NCBI RefSeq assembly: GCF_003260995.1 | Contig: NZ_CP030040.1 | Span: 3,531,895 to 3,595,894 of the forward strand | Direction of reading: 5' to 3' | Source: Acetobacterium sp. KB-1 | Lineage (GTDB): Bacteria > Bacillota > Clostridia > Eubacteriales > Eubacteriaceae | Length of the DNA: 64,000 nucleotides | In this document: positions 1 to 7,514 of the stretch, in pieces | Position numbering within the stretch: position 1 is the first letter of the stretch | Layout: each line of letters opens with the position of its first letter | Position numbers and translations under genes: made by a program | The notes under the pieces: generated by a model | Seen by the model: only the letters and a program-made list of their open reading frames with translations | What the model was told of the DNA's origin: nothing | The model's database searches: none

Positions 1-564
1 TGCGGGGGCTGTATCATGCTTTGTCCGAGCAACGCTTTGTCTGAAAAAGATAAGGTTATTGGAGTAATAAATTCAGGTGTTTCCGAAGCCGTCAAGGTCA
101 TTTCTGGGGTTTTAAATACCGGTGAAGTATCGGGAGTACCGATTATCAAAGCGTTGTTAAAAAAAATAGCTGATGAAAAAAGACTGACCGTGATTGACTG
201 CCCACCAGGTAGTGCATGTGTGGTGATGGAAAGTATTCGCGATGCGGATTATTGCATCTTAGTAGCAGAACCAACCGTTTTTGGGCTCAGTAACCTGATC
301 TTAGTTCATGAACTTGTGAAAATTTTTAACAAGCCTTATGGGGTCGTAATTAATAAAGGCATGGAAGGTGAGAATTTAATTGATACTTATTGTCTTGAAA
401 ATAAGATCAAGGTGTTAAGTAAAATACCTTTTGATTGCGAATTGGGAACGCTTAATTCCGAGGGCGAAATTGCATCAAAAATCGAGCCATACCACAGCAT
501 ATTTTATGCGTTGCTTCAAGCCGTCATGAAGGAGGTGCAAGATGAAACAATTGCTTATTCTTAG
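1..564 (+). CDS. MinD-family ATPase with ferredoxin insert, 5'-truncated
   Basis: C-terminal part of a P-loop ATPase of the MinD/ParA type that carries an inserted 4Fe-4S domain; the gene starts outside the window. The reading frame is open from base 1, which encodes C-G-G-C-I-M-L-C-P, the end of a ferredoxin-type cysteine motif, so the ATG at 16 is internal. Later come a DCPPGSAC segment (Walker-B-like Asp followed by PPG) and VAEPTVFGLSN, typical of this family. The product is a near twin of the next gene and overlaps it by 23 bases, so the two are translationally coupled. Such pairs sit next to NifX-like genes in many anaerobes and are thought to act in metal-cluster or redox-protein assembly; the target is not known. 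Confidence 0.85.
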   Translation, partial: CGGCIMLCPSNALSEKDKVIGVINSGVSEAVKVISGVLNTGEVSGVPIIKALLKKIADEKRLTVIDCPPGSACVVMESIRDADYCILVAEPTVFGLSNLILVHELVKIFNKPYGVVINKGMEGENLIDTYCLENKIKVLSKIPFDCELGTLNSEGEIASKIEPYHSIFYALLQAVMKEVQDETIAYS

Positions 565-1408
565 TGGAAAAGGCGGAACCGGAAAAACAACGGTGGCAAG
601 TGCATTTATCAAACTGTCCCAGGCAAAAGTCTATGCTGATTGCGATGTGGATGCCCCTAATTTACATCTTGCGATAAAACAGACCAGTCAGCCTAAGAGA
701 AATGATTTTTTCGGGATGCCAAAGGCGGAAATTAATACAATTTTGTGCGCAAAATGTGACCGCTGTGTCGAAAATTGTCGTTTTGATGCAGTCCAGGTGG
801 TTGACAATAACTATTGGATTGATCCATATCTGTGTGAAGGTTGTGGTGTCTGTGAAATGGTTTGCCCAGTTCGAGCGATCAATTTGAAACCTCATATTTC
901 CGGAGAACTGATGCTATATGATAAGGATGTGATCTTTTCAACTGCTCAGCTCAAAATGGGTAGTGGCACATCGGGAATGCTGGTTACTGAAGTAAAAAAG
1001 CAAATGAAATCTATCGATCGCGGTGATGAGCTAGCGATAATTGATGGATCACCCGGAATTGGTTGCCCTGTTATTGCTTCGATCAGCGGGGTGGATATGG
1101 TCTTAATTGTTGCTGAACCATCGGTTTCTGGAATCAGTGATATGGAGCGGATCATTAAAACAGCCCAGACCTTTCATACAAAGACGGTTGTATGTGTGAA
1201 TAAATACGATGCAAACTTAAAAAAAACCAAAGCGATTATCGATTATTGTCAAGCTCACGACATTCCATATGTGGGAAAAATACCTTATGATAAAAGTGCT
1301 GTTGAAGCGGTAAATAATGGATTAACGCTGGTCGATGTTTTTTGTGAGGCTGGCGCTGCAGTTCAGGTAGTGTTTGGTAATACGATGGAAATGTTATTAA
1401 GAAATTAA
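542..1408 (+). CDS. MinD-family ATPase with inserted 2[4Fe-4S] ferredoxin domain
   Basis: Full-length paralogue of the preceding truncated gene (288 aa). The N-terminus has a deviant Walker A motif GKGGTGKTT at residues 9-17. A bacterial ferredoxin insert lies at about 75-115 with the motifs CAKCDRCVENC and CEGCGVCEMVCP, enough for two 4Fe-4S clusters. DGSPGIGCP near 165 is the Walker B/switch region. The start overlaps the upstream gene and follows a GGAGG (531-535). Cytosolic; known family members couple ATP hydrolysis to electron or cluster transfer, but the substrate of this one is unknown. Context (NifX-like protein, Mrp ATPase) suggests a role in Fe-S or metallocofactor handling. Confidence 0.9.
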   Translation: MKQLLILSGKGGTGKTTVASAFIKLSQAKVYADCDVDAPNLHLAIKQTSQPKRNDFFGMPKAEINTILCAKCDRCVENCRFDAVQVVDNNYWIDPYLCEGCGVCEMVCPVRAINLKPHISGELMLYDKDVIFSTAQLKMGSGTSGMLVTEVKKQMKSIDRGDELAIIDGSPGIGCPVIASISGVDMVLIVAEPSVSGISDMERIIKTAQTFHTKTVVCVNKYDANLKKTKAIIDYCQAHDIPYVGKIPYDKSAVEAVNNGLTLVDVFCEAGAAVQVVFGNTMEMLLRN

Positions 1409-1481
1409 GCTAAGAGCACGTTTAGAAAAAAATAAATCAACAGGTAATGAAGATGAATAGCATGGAAAAGCAATATTGTTA

Positions 1482-1526
1482 TTGACATATGCCATTCATG
1501 TATTATAATAATGCTGTTGATAACAG
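1482..1526 (+). promoter_or_regulatory. Sigma-A promoter with inverted repeat at the start site
   Basis: TTGACA (1482-1487), a 16-nt spacer and TATAAT (1504-1509) form a near-consensus promoter for the NifX-like gene at 1587. Directly downstream, CTGTTGATAACAG (1514-1526) is a perfect 5-bp inverted repeat around a 3-nt centre, placed where a repressor would cover the start site. The promoter is seen in the sequence; the operator role is inferred. Confidence 0.75.
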
Positions 1527-1586
1527 AGGTTAATGATCTTAATAACAAAAAAATCAATAACAACAAACATAATCGGAGGAACTATT

Positions 1587-1955
1587 ATGAAAATTGCATT
1601 ACCAACACGAGAGAACTTAATTGATGGCCATTTTGGTCACTGTGAGTATTATACGGTATTCACCATTGATGAGCAAAGCAAAGAAATATTGAGCCAGGAA
1701 ATAATTGCTTCACCAGCAGGATGTGGCTGCAAATCCAATATTGCCACAACACTTAAAGAAATGGGCGTAGAACTTTTGCTCGCTGGCAACATGGGCGAAG
1801 GGGCTGTAAATGTACTTAAAAAGTCTGGCATCGAAGTTGTCCGGGGGTGCGCCGGGAATGTTAAAGAAGTGGCGCTAAGCTGGTTGGCTGGTTCTGTTAT
1901 GGATTCTGGCGAAATGTGTCATGCCCATGAAGCTGGTCATGAGTGCCAGCACTAA
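1587..1955 (+). CDS. NifX/NifB-family (dinitrogenase FeMo-cofactor biosynthesis-like) protein
   Basis: Small (122 aa) single-domain protein of the NifX/NafY/NifB-C-terminal fold, a family that binds iron-sulfur or iron-molybdenum cluster intermediates. The family hallmark GHFGHCEYY lies near residue 14-22, followed by a CGCK motif near 46, GNMGEGAVN near 67, and a Cys/His-rich C-terminus (CHAHEAGHECQH). The ATG at 1587 is chosen because it follows AATCGGAGGA with normal spacing; an upstream in-frame ATG at 1533 has none. No nitrogenase genes are present here, so a general cluster-carrier role is more likely than FeMo-co synthesis. The C-terminal domain of the Mrp gene at 2390 is a paralogue. 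Confidence 0.88.
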   Translation: MKIALPTRENLIDGHFGHCEYYTVFTIDEQSKEILSQEIIASPAGCGCKSNIATTLKEMGVELLLAGNMGEGAVNVLKKSGIEVVRGCAGNVKEVALSWLAGSVMDSGEMCHAHEAGHECQH

Positions 1956-1986
1956 GTCAATCAATTTGGATAAGGAGAGTTAGTTT

Positions 1987-2346
1987 ATGTCCAGACCGGT
2001 AAAATGGAAAAAAGTCTGTTGTTTACCAGAAACGGATTTGTTTGGACCCCTTAATGCAAAAAACAGGGAAGATGGAATTATTACCATGTCAGTAGAAGAG
2101 TACGAAACGATCCGCTTGATTGATCTGGAAGGTATGCTTCAGGAAGAGTGTGCAGAAAGTATGCACGTGGCACGAACTACGGTCCAGAAAATTTATAATG
2201 ATGCCCGAAAAAAGCTGGCTGACGCATTGGTTAACGGTAATGTCTTAAAAATTGAAGGCGGCAATTATAAATTGTGCGAAGAAGGCCAGGAAAATTTCGG
2301 CTGCAGCCGATGCCGTAAACAGCGGATGAATGGAAGCAACAATTAG
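1987..2346 (+). CDS. DUF134 (UPF0251) family DNA-binding protein
   Basis: 119-aa protein beginning [21 protein letters not shown], the start typical of the DUF134/UPF0251 family. A helix-turn-helix of sigma-region-4 type covers about residues 38-80 ([20 protein letters not shown], then [20 protein letters not shown]). Two cysteines near the N-terminus and the C-terminal CSRCRK could bind a metal or cluster. It lies between a NifX-like gene and the Mrp-NifX fusion, an arrangement common in anaerobes, so it may regulate this cluster. RBS AAGGAGAG (1972-1979). The actual ligand and target are unknown. Confidence 0.85.
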   Translation: MSRPVKWKKVCCLPETDLFGPLNAKNREDGIITMSVEEYETIRLIDLEGMLQEECAESMHVARTTVQKIYNDARKKLADALVNGNVLKIEGGNYKLCEEGQENFGCSRCRKQRMNGSNN

Positions 2347-2389
2347 AGTTAAGAAAAAACGATAAAACAAACGAATGAGGAGAATTGTT

Positions 2390-3601
2390 ATGAGTGAAGA
2401 ATGCAGTCAATCCTGTGGATCATGCGGCGAAGAGTGTGAAGATCGAAAGGTAGATTTTTCAGAACAACCGCATGAGCTAAGTAGAATAAAAAAAGTGATT
2501 GGTGTTGTCAGTGGAAAAGGTGGGGTTGGAAAATCGATGGTTACCTCCCTGATGGCAGTTACAATGAGACGAAAAGGCTATCATACCGCTATTCTAGATG
2601 CTGATATTACGGGGCCATCGATTCCCAAAGCATTTGGGATCAATGAAAAAGCGATGCCCACAGAATTAGGACTTTTTCCGATATCCAGTAAAACCGGAAT
2701 CGAAATTATGTCCATTAACCTATTGTTGGAAAATGATACCGATCCGGTGGTTTGGAGAGGGCCGATTATTGCCAACACCGTTAAACAGTTCTGGACCGAT
2801 GTGATCTGGGGCGACGTTGATTATATGTTTGTGGATATGCCGCCGGGAACTGGTGATGTGCCATTAACCGTCTTTCAATCGCTGCCGGTAGACGGGATTA
2901 TCATTGTCACATCGCCTCAGGAATTGGTCTCAATGATTGTTGCCAAAGCCGTAAATATGGCAAAAATGATGAAGATTCCGGTGCTCGGTTTAGTTGAAAA
3001 CATGTCTTACTTTAAATGTCCGGACTGCGATAAAAAGCATTATTTATTTGGTGAAAGTCGCATCGAAGAAGTAGCGAAACAACATGGCATTGAGGTTGTG
3101 GCCAAGATGCCGATTGATTCCTCCCTTGCCGGAGCCTGTGATAAAGGGCTGATTGAATTATTTGATAACACCTGGCTGGATCATCTAGCCGAGACGCTGG
3201 AAGTGAATTTAGACGAAAATACAAAAGAAAATGGAGAACTAAAAATGAAAATAGCAGTAGCAAGCGATAATGGTATAGTATCTGGTCATTTTGGCCATTG
3301 TGAAAGTTTTATGATTTATGATACCGTGGATGGTAAGGTTGTAACGACTGAAGCCGTACCAAACCCTGGCCACAAACCGGGATTTTTACCGGTATTTTTA
3401 GATGAAAAAGGTGTCAACGTTATTATTTCCGGCGGAATGGGCGGCGGTGCAGTTGATATTTTTAACGAAAAAAATATTGAAGTCATTACCGGTGCCCAAG
3501 GCAAAGCAGAAGATCTCGTTAATAGTTATCTATTGGGAGAACTGGTTTCGACCGGGTCTGTCTGTCACGAACATCAACATCATGATGAGTGTGGCGAATA
3601 A
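2390..3601 (+). CDS. Mrp/NBP35-type Fe-S carrier ATPase fused to a NifX domain
   Basis: 403-aa two-domain protein. Residues about 1-280 are an Mrp/ApbC/Nbp35 P-loop ATPase: an N-terminal cysteine cluster (CSQSCGSCGEEC), Walker A GKGGVGKS near 43, MPPGTGDVP near 153 and the CPDC motif near 212 that bridges a 4Fe-4S cluster in the homodimer. Residues about 286-403 are a NifX-like domain (GHFGHCESF). The ATG at 2390 follows GAGGAGAA; an ATG at 2375 has no good ribosome site. Mrp proteins carry or insert 4Fe-4S clusters. The domain junction keeps a methionine preceded by GGAG, so the second domain might also be made separately. Last gene of this cluster. Confidence 0.92.
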   Translation: MSEECSQSCGSCGEECEDRKVDFSEQPHELSRIKKVIGVVSGKGGVGKSMVTSLMAVTMRRKGYHTAILDADITGPSIPKAFGINEKAMPTELGLFPISSKTGIEIMSINLLLENDTDPVVWRGPIIANTVKQFWTDVIWGDVDYMFVDMPPGTGDVPLTVFQSLPVDGIIIVTSPQELVSMIVAKAVNMAKMMKIPVLGLVENMSYFKCPDCDKKHYLFGESRIEEVAKQHGIEVVAKMPIDSSLAGACDKGLIELFDNTWLDHLAETLEVNLDENTKENGELKMKIAVASDNGIVSGHFGHCESFMIYDTVDGKVVTTEAVPNPGHKPGFLPVFLDEKGVNVIISGGMGGGAVDIFNEKNIEVITGAQGKAEDLVNSYLLGELVSTGSVCHEHQHHDECGE

Positions 3602-3662
3602 ATTAAAAATTCCTAGCCAAGTAAAAAAAGCTGTTTATCGGGATCAAAACTAGAATTTAATC

Positions 3663-3699
3663 ATATCCAGTCGTGAAATTAGTATTGACGGCTGGATAT
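3663..3699 (+). terminator. Hairpin at the end of the Mrp cluster
   Basis: ATATCCAGTCGT (3663-3674) pairs with ACGGCTGGATAT (3688-3699) in a 12-bp stem with one G-U pair. It is followed by TATTATTATG rather than a clean T run, so it is a weak terminator or an mRNA 3'-end stabiliser. Its 3' arm overlaps the -35 box of the next promoter. Confidence 0.5.
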
Positions 3700-3731
3700 T
3701 ATTATGTTAGAATAATGCTTGTATATACAAG
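3685..3731 (+). promoter_or_regulatory. Promoter and perfect palindrome upstream of the fmdE operon
   Basis: TTGACG (3685-3690), 17-nt spacer, TAGAAT (3708-3713) form a good sigma-A promoter. CTTGTATATACAAG (3718-3731) is a perfect 14-bp palindrome covering the expected start site, as for a repressor operator. Related TA-rich elements lie at the same place in the cooC and acsD promoters (10805-10827, 15185-15206). Confidence 0.7.
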
Positions 3732-3835
3732 GAGCTGGTGTTTTGCTGAAGCAAAATGTACATCTAAGAAAAGTACGTTGATCCGTATATGTGTTATACT
3801 GGGAAAGATTAATAAAATTTATAATTATGTGTCTG

Positions 3836-3866
3836 AAGACTCACTTTTGTGAGTCTTTTATTTTTT
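3836..3866 (+). terminator. Intrinsic terminator in the fmdE leader
   Basis: AAGACTCAC (3836-3844) and GTGAGTCTT (3849-3857) form a 9-bp stem with a TTTT loop, followed by a T-rich tail (TTTATTTTTT). It lies between the promoter at 3685-3713 and the fmdE start at 3890, so it would end transcripts before the operon unless antitermination occurs. Confidence 0.8.
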
Positions 3867-3889
3867 GAAAATTTAAGGAGAAAAGCAAA

Positions 3890-4414
3890 ATGAATCAGAA
3901 ATTATGGGAAAAATCGGTCGAGTTTCACGGACATCATTGTCCCGGATTAGCCATTGGGGTGAGAGCGTCACAGGAAGCGATTAAAGCGCTCAATGTTTCA
4001 TTTTCAGAAGACGAGGATGTGGTTTGTATTACTGAAAACGATGCCTGTGGGGTTGATGGGGTACAGGTTATTTTAGGATGTAGCGTAGGAAAAGGTAACC
4101 TGCTGTTTAGAAACCGCGGAAAACAAGCCTTTTCATTCTTTAATCGCAATACCGGCGAAAAACTCAGACTGGTTTTAAAAGCGCTACCAGAAATGGAGCG
4201 GGATGAAATGGAAGCCTATATCTTAAATGAACCAGATGCCAGCAAAATCTTTGACTTTAAAACCCCGGATTATGAATTACCAGAACGGGCCCGGATTTTT
4301 CAGAGCGTGATCTGTGAAGAATGTGGCGAAAAAACCGCTGAGCATATGATTCGCCTGGAAAATGGCAAAAAAGTCTGCGTGGATTGCTCCAATCCCTACA
4401 CTCGAGGTTTTTAA
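3890..4414 (+). CDS. FmdE (formylmethanofuran dehydrogenase subunit E)-like protein
   Basis: 174-aa protein with the FmdE domain: VEFHGHHCPGLAIGVRA at residues 10-26 with the conserved His and Cys residues, and ENDACGVDGVQVILGCSVGKGN at about 48-70. A C-terminal zinc ribbon (CEECGEKT...CVDC, about 142-168) completes the usual two-part layout. Bacteria with this family lack formylmethanofuran dehydrogenase; the domain is often found next to molybdate, tungstate or metallophore transport genes and its job is unsettled. Here it heads an operon with a FecBCD-type ABC transporter, which suggests metal or metallocofactor handling. RBS AAGGAGAA at 3875-3882. Confidence 0.88.
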   Translation: MNQKLWEKSVEFHGHHCPGLAIGVRASQEAIKALNVSFSEDEDVVCITENDACGVDGVQVILGCSVGKGNLLFRNRGKQAFSFFNRNTGEKLRLVLKALPEMERDEMEAYILNEPDASKIFDFKTPDYELPERARIFQSVICEECGEKTAEHMIRLENGKKVCVDCSNPYTRGF

Positions 4415-4471
4415 AGAACGCCTTTGCGGTTAGAAGAGAACTAAGGCAATAATTTGAAAGAGGTGAAACGA

Positions 4472-5560
4472 ATGAAAAGAATCGTTGCAGTTTTATTGAG
4501 TTTAATGATGATGGTAACTTTTGCGGCCTGTACCAATACAATAGCAGAGACCACTGAGAGCGAAACGACCACAAAGGTTGTGACCGATAGTTTGGGCCGA
4601 CAGGTGGAAGTGCCGGCCGAGATCACCAGTGTGGGTTCACTTGGTGTTATGCGGCTGTTAACTTATATGGATGCGGCCGATTTGGTGACTGGTGCAACGG
4701 ATATGGACAACGTTCAAGTACTGACCCGTCCATACACGTTGGTTAATCCCAATTATGCAAGTCTGAAACAGATTGGTCAGGGCGGTGCCGGTGGAATTGT
4801 CCCCTTTGACGAAGAAATCATCAAATTGGCACCTGATGTGATTTTTGTGGTATCCGACTACACCCAGACCGATGAATTGCAGGCAAAAACCGGTATTCCT
4901 GTGGTGGCGGTAGCGAATCCCGGGCTGTTTGATGGAAAAATGGATGCTTCGATCGATATTATCGGCCAGGTACTGGGCAAAGAAGATCGTGCCAACGCAG
5001 TTAATGAATTTATGGATGCGGCTCAAAAAGATCTCAATGACCGGACCAAGGATATACCAGAAGCCAGTCGTATTACTGTCTACAACGGCGCTTTGAATTT
5101 TAAAGGCAAACACGGTTTTGATGGCACCAGCGGGAACTATGGACCCTTTGTGGCAATCAACGCTAATAATGTCGTCGATCAAACGGGACAAAAGACGGCA
5201 TTTACTGTGGATCTTGAGCAGGTATTGGCCTGGAATCCGGAGATTATTTTCCTTAATCCAGAGAACATGGATCTGGTCAATGAACAGTATACCCAGAATC
5301 CAGACTTTTTCAACGCACTCAAAGCGGTTCAGGACAACAAGGTTTATACTCAATTGGCATATAACAATAACTATACCAATGTTGAGATTGCCTTGGCTGA
5401 TGCTTATTATGCAGGAACTGTTGTTTATCCTGACAAGTTCAAGGATATTAATATTGAAAAGCAAGCTGACGAAATTTTTGAGTTCCTGCTTGGTGAAAAA
5501 TTGTATGCAAAATATGTAGCAGCAGGTCAGGGCTTTGGTCCGCTGACAATTGGTAAGTAA
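4472..5560 (+). CDS. ABC transporter substrate-binding lipoprotein (FecB/BtuF-type)
   Basis: 362-aa lipoprotein. Residues 1-18 are a signal peptide ending in a lipobox (VTFAAC), so the mature protein is anchored at the outer face of the membrane by Cys. The body is the periplasmic-binding fold of class III: DSLGRQVEVPAEITSV (start of domain 1), PDVIFVVSDY, a long connecting helix, then NPEIIFLNPENMD (domain 2). The family binds iron siderophores, cobalamin, haem or other metal chelates. The ATG at 4472 follows GAGGTG; an in-frame ATG at 4454 lacks a site. It is followed directly by the permease and ATPase. Substrate cannot be read from sequence; the FmdE neighbour makes a metal or metal-chelate plausible. 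Confidence 0.88.
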   Translation: MKRIVAVLLSLMMMVTFAACTNTIAETTESETTTKVVTDSLGRQVEVPAEITSVGSLGVMRLLTYMDAADLVTGATDMDNVQVLTRPYTLVNPNYASLKQIGQGGAGGIVPFDEEIIKLAPDVIFVVSDYTQTDELQAKTGIPVVAVANPGLFDGKMDASIDIIGQVLGKEDRANAVNEFMDAAQKDLNDRTKDIPEASRITVYNGALNFKGKHGFDGTSGNYGPFVAINANNVVDQTGQKTAFTVDLEQVLAWNPEIIFLNPENMDLVNEQYTQNPDFFNALKAVQDNKVYTQLAYNNNYTNVEIALADAYYAGTVVYPDKFKDINIEKQADEIFEFLLGEKLYAKYVAAGQGFGPLTIGK

Positions 5561-5564
5561 AAAA

Positions 5565-6647
5565 ATGGACAACAAAAAAAAGACGGCTTGCGGAGTTAAC
5601 TATGATCAATACGTTCACCGCAAGGTTTTGACCATTGTAACTCTGGTGGTGTTGACATTTCTAACCGCTCTTTTTGCTATATCTGCTGGTTCAGCTGATA
5701 TTCCGGTCTTGGAAGTACTTAAGGCACTGTTCGGATTTGGAGCGGCCAAAAACGTGCTGGTTACCGTCAATATCCGGTTGCCGCGAATTCTGATGGCGAT
5801 TGTCGGAGGGATTGGGCTGGCTGCTGCTGGCTGTGTCATGCAGAGTATTTTAAAAAATCCGCTGGCATCGGCATCAACTCTGGGTATTTCCCAGGGAGCT
5901 TCTTTTGGCGCCGCGATTGCGATTACCTTTTTGGGTGGCGGAACCGTGATGGGAAATACCGCCAGTGCCGTGACCGTTAATAACCCCTATTTAACGAGTA
6001 TGTGTGCATTTGCAGCGTCTATGTTTGTCACCCTAGTAATCTTAGGACTATCCAAGGCCCGGAAAGCTTCGCCGGAAACCATGATTCTGGCCGGGGTTGC
6101 ACTCAGCTCGTTGTTTGCCGGAGCGACAGCACTGATTCAATATTTTTCCTCAGATGTTCAGATGGCTGCCATTGTATTTTGGACCTTTGGGGATCTGGGG
6201 CGGGCCAGCATGCAAAATATCCAGGTAGCTGCCGTGGTTACTGCTGGAGCACTGATTTACTTTATGTTTAACCGCTGGAATTACAACGCCCTCGAGTGTG
6301 GCGAACATACGGCTACCGGGCTGGGGGTCAATGTATCCCGGGTTCGGCTTATCGGAATGACGGTGGCTTCTCTGACAGCGGCAACGATCGTGTCCTTTGT
6401 GGGGATCATCAACTTTATCGGTTTAATTGCCCCTCATATTATGCGTCGTTTTGTGGGCAATGATTATCGCTACTTATTACCGGCATCAGCTTTAACAGGA
6501 GCTTTGATGCTGCTCGTCAGTGATACATTTGCTCGTCTGATTGTCTCACCAATTATTCTGCCAATCGGGGCCATTACCTCATTCCTTGGGGCTCCGTTAT
6601 TCTTATATCTCATATTTAAAGGAGTTGGTCATAATGCTGAAAATTGA
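5565..6647 (+). CDS. FecCD-family ABC transporter permease
   Basis: About 360 aa with a hydrophobic profile of some ten membrane helices, of the BtuC/FecCD family that moves siderophores, cobalamin or haem. Seen motifs include NIRLPRILMAIVGGIGLAAAG near 75-95 and the coupling-loop region GLIAPHIMRRFVGNDYRYLLP near 280-300, which contacts the ATPase. The start is uncertain: ATG 5565 lies five bases after the stop of the binding protein with only a weak GGTAAG upstream, and a TTG at 5550 is also possible. The 3' end overlaps the ATPase gene by 14 bases, so the two are coupled. Confidence 0.9.
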   Translation: MDNKKKTACGVNYDQYVHRKVLTIVTLVVLTFLTALFAISAGSADIPVLEVLKALFGFGAAKNVLVTVNIRLPRILMAIVGGIGLAAAGCVMQSILKNPLASASTLGISQGASFGAAIAITFLGGGTVMGNTASAVTVNNPYLTSMCAFAASMFVTLVILGLSKARKASPETMILAGVALSSLFAGATALIQYFSSDVQMAAIVFWTFGDLGRASMQNIQVAAVVTAGALIYFMFNRWNYNALECGEHTATGLGVNVSRVRLIGMTVASLTAATIVSFVGIINFIGLIAPHIMRRFVGNDYRYLLPASALTGALMLLVSDTFARLIVSPIILPIGAITSFLGAPLFLYLIFKGVGHNAEN

Positions 6648-7389
6648 TGCCTTAGAATTTGGCTATCGATTCAACCGAAAAATTTTGGATCACATTAAAT
6701 TCGATGTAAAAAATGGCGAATGTGTGGCGATTTTAGGTAACAACGGGGCTGGGAAAAGTACCATGTTAAAGTGTCTGAATAAGATTATCTCACCCCAAAA
6801 AGGCCGGGTGGTGGTAAATGAGGTGGACATTCTTAAACTCAATCGTCTGGATATTGCAAAGAACACAGCTTATGTTGCCCAAAAAAGCGAAGGCAGCCGA
6901 ATCACCGCTTACGATGCTATCTTGTTAGGGCGAAAACCCTATATCAAACTGGCGCCCAAAAAAGAAGACTATGAAATTGTCGAAACAATTATAGAAAGTA
7001 TGGATTTAGAAGCGTTCTCATTGCGTTATATTGACGAGTTAAGCGGCGGGGAATTGCAAAAGGTGATGATCGCCCGGGCCCTGGCCCAGGAGCCGAAGGT
7101 TTTGCTTCTGGATGAACCCACCAGTTGCCTTGACCTTAAGAATCAGTTGGAGGTCTTAAAACTGATCCAGAGCATTACCAAAGAAAAAGAAATTGCCGTT
7201 GTCATTGTGATCCATGATCTGAACCTGGCACTGCGGTATTGTGACCGGTTCCTCTTTCTCAAAGACACGGAAATTTTCTGTTATGGCGGAATGGATGTGA
7301 TGACCTCCGAAAACATCGGTGCCGTTTATCAGGTCCCGGTAGCTGTTGAATCGTACCAAAATCAGAAGGTTGTGATTCCTTTAACCTGA
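6634..7389 (+). CDS. FecE/BtuD-type ABC transporter ATP-binding protein
   Basis: 251-aa ATPase of the iron-chelate/cobalamin importer class. Walker A GNNGAGKST near residue 37, signature LSGGELQKVMIARALAQEP near 135-153, Walker B KVLLLDEPTSCLD near 155 and an H-loop (VIHDLN) near 195. ATG 6634 follows AAAGGAG; the longer frame from 6541 reads through the end of the permease gene and is not needed. Completes a binding protein-permease-ATPase importer. Confidence 0.93.
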   Translation: MLKIDALEFGYRFNRKILDHIKFDVKNGECVAILGNNGAGKSTMLKCLNKIISPQKGRVVVNEVDILKLNRLDIAKNTAYVAQKSEGSRITAYDAILLGRKPYIKLAPKKEDYEIVETIIESMDLEAFSLRYIDELSGGELQKVMIARALAQEPKVLLLDEPTSCLDLKNQLEVLKLIQSITKEKEIAVVIVIHDLNLALRYCDRFLFLKDTEIFCYGGMDVMTSENIGAVYQVPVAVESYQNQKVVIPLT

Positions 7390-7402
7390 AATAGGCAAAA
7401 AT

Positions 7403-7433
7403 TCTGGTTTGTTTAGTTGAACCAGAGTTTTTT
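7403..7433 (+). terminator. Terminator of the fmdE-ABC operon
   Basis: TCTGGTT (7403-7409) pairs with AACCAGA (7420-7426), followed by GTTTTTT. Confidence 0.75.
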
Positions 7434-7514
7434 GTTGCAATTAATCTAAATAATACGATTGTGGGCCTTCGCGAAGTCTGATAAAATAGAAGAAAAGTCA
7501 GGGGGACTATGCCG

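Noticed and set aside
4658..5575. 305-codon open frame antisense to the ABC binding-protein gene
   Set aside because: No ribosome site, no family resemblance, and it mirrors a well-supported lipoprotein gene.
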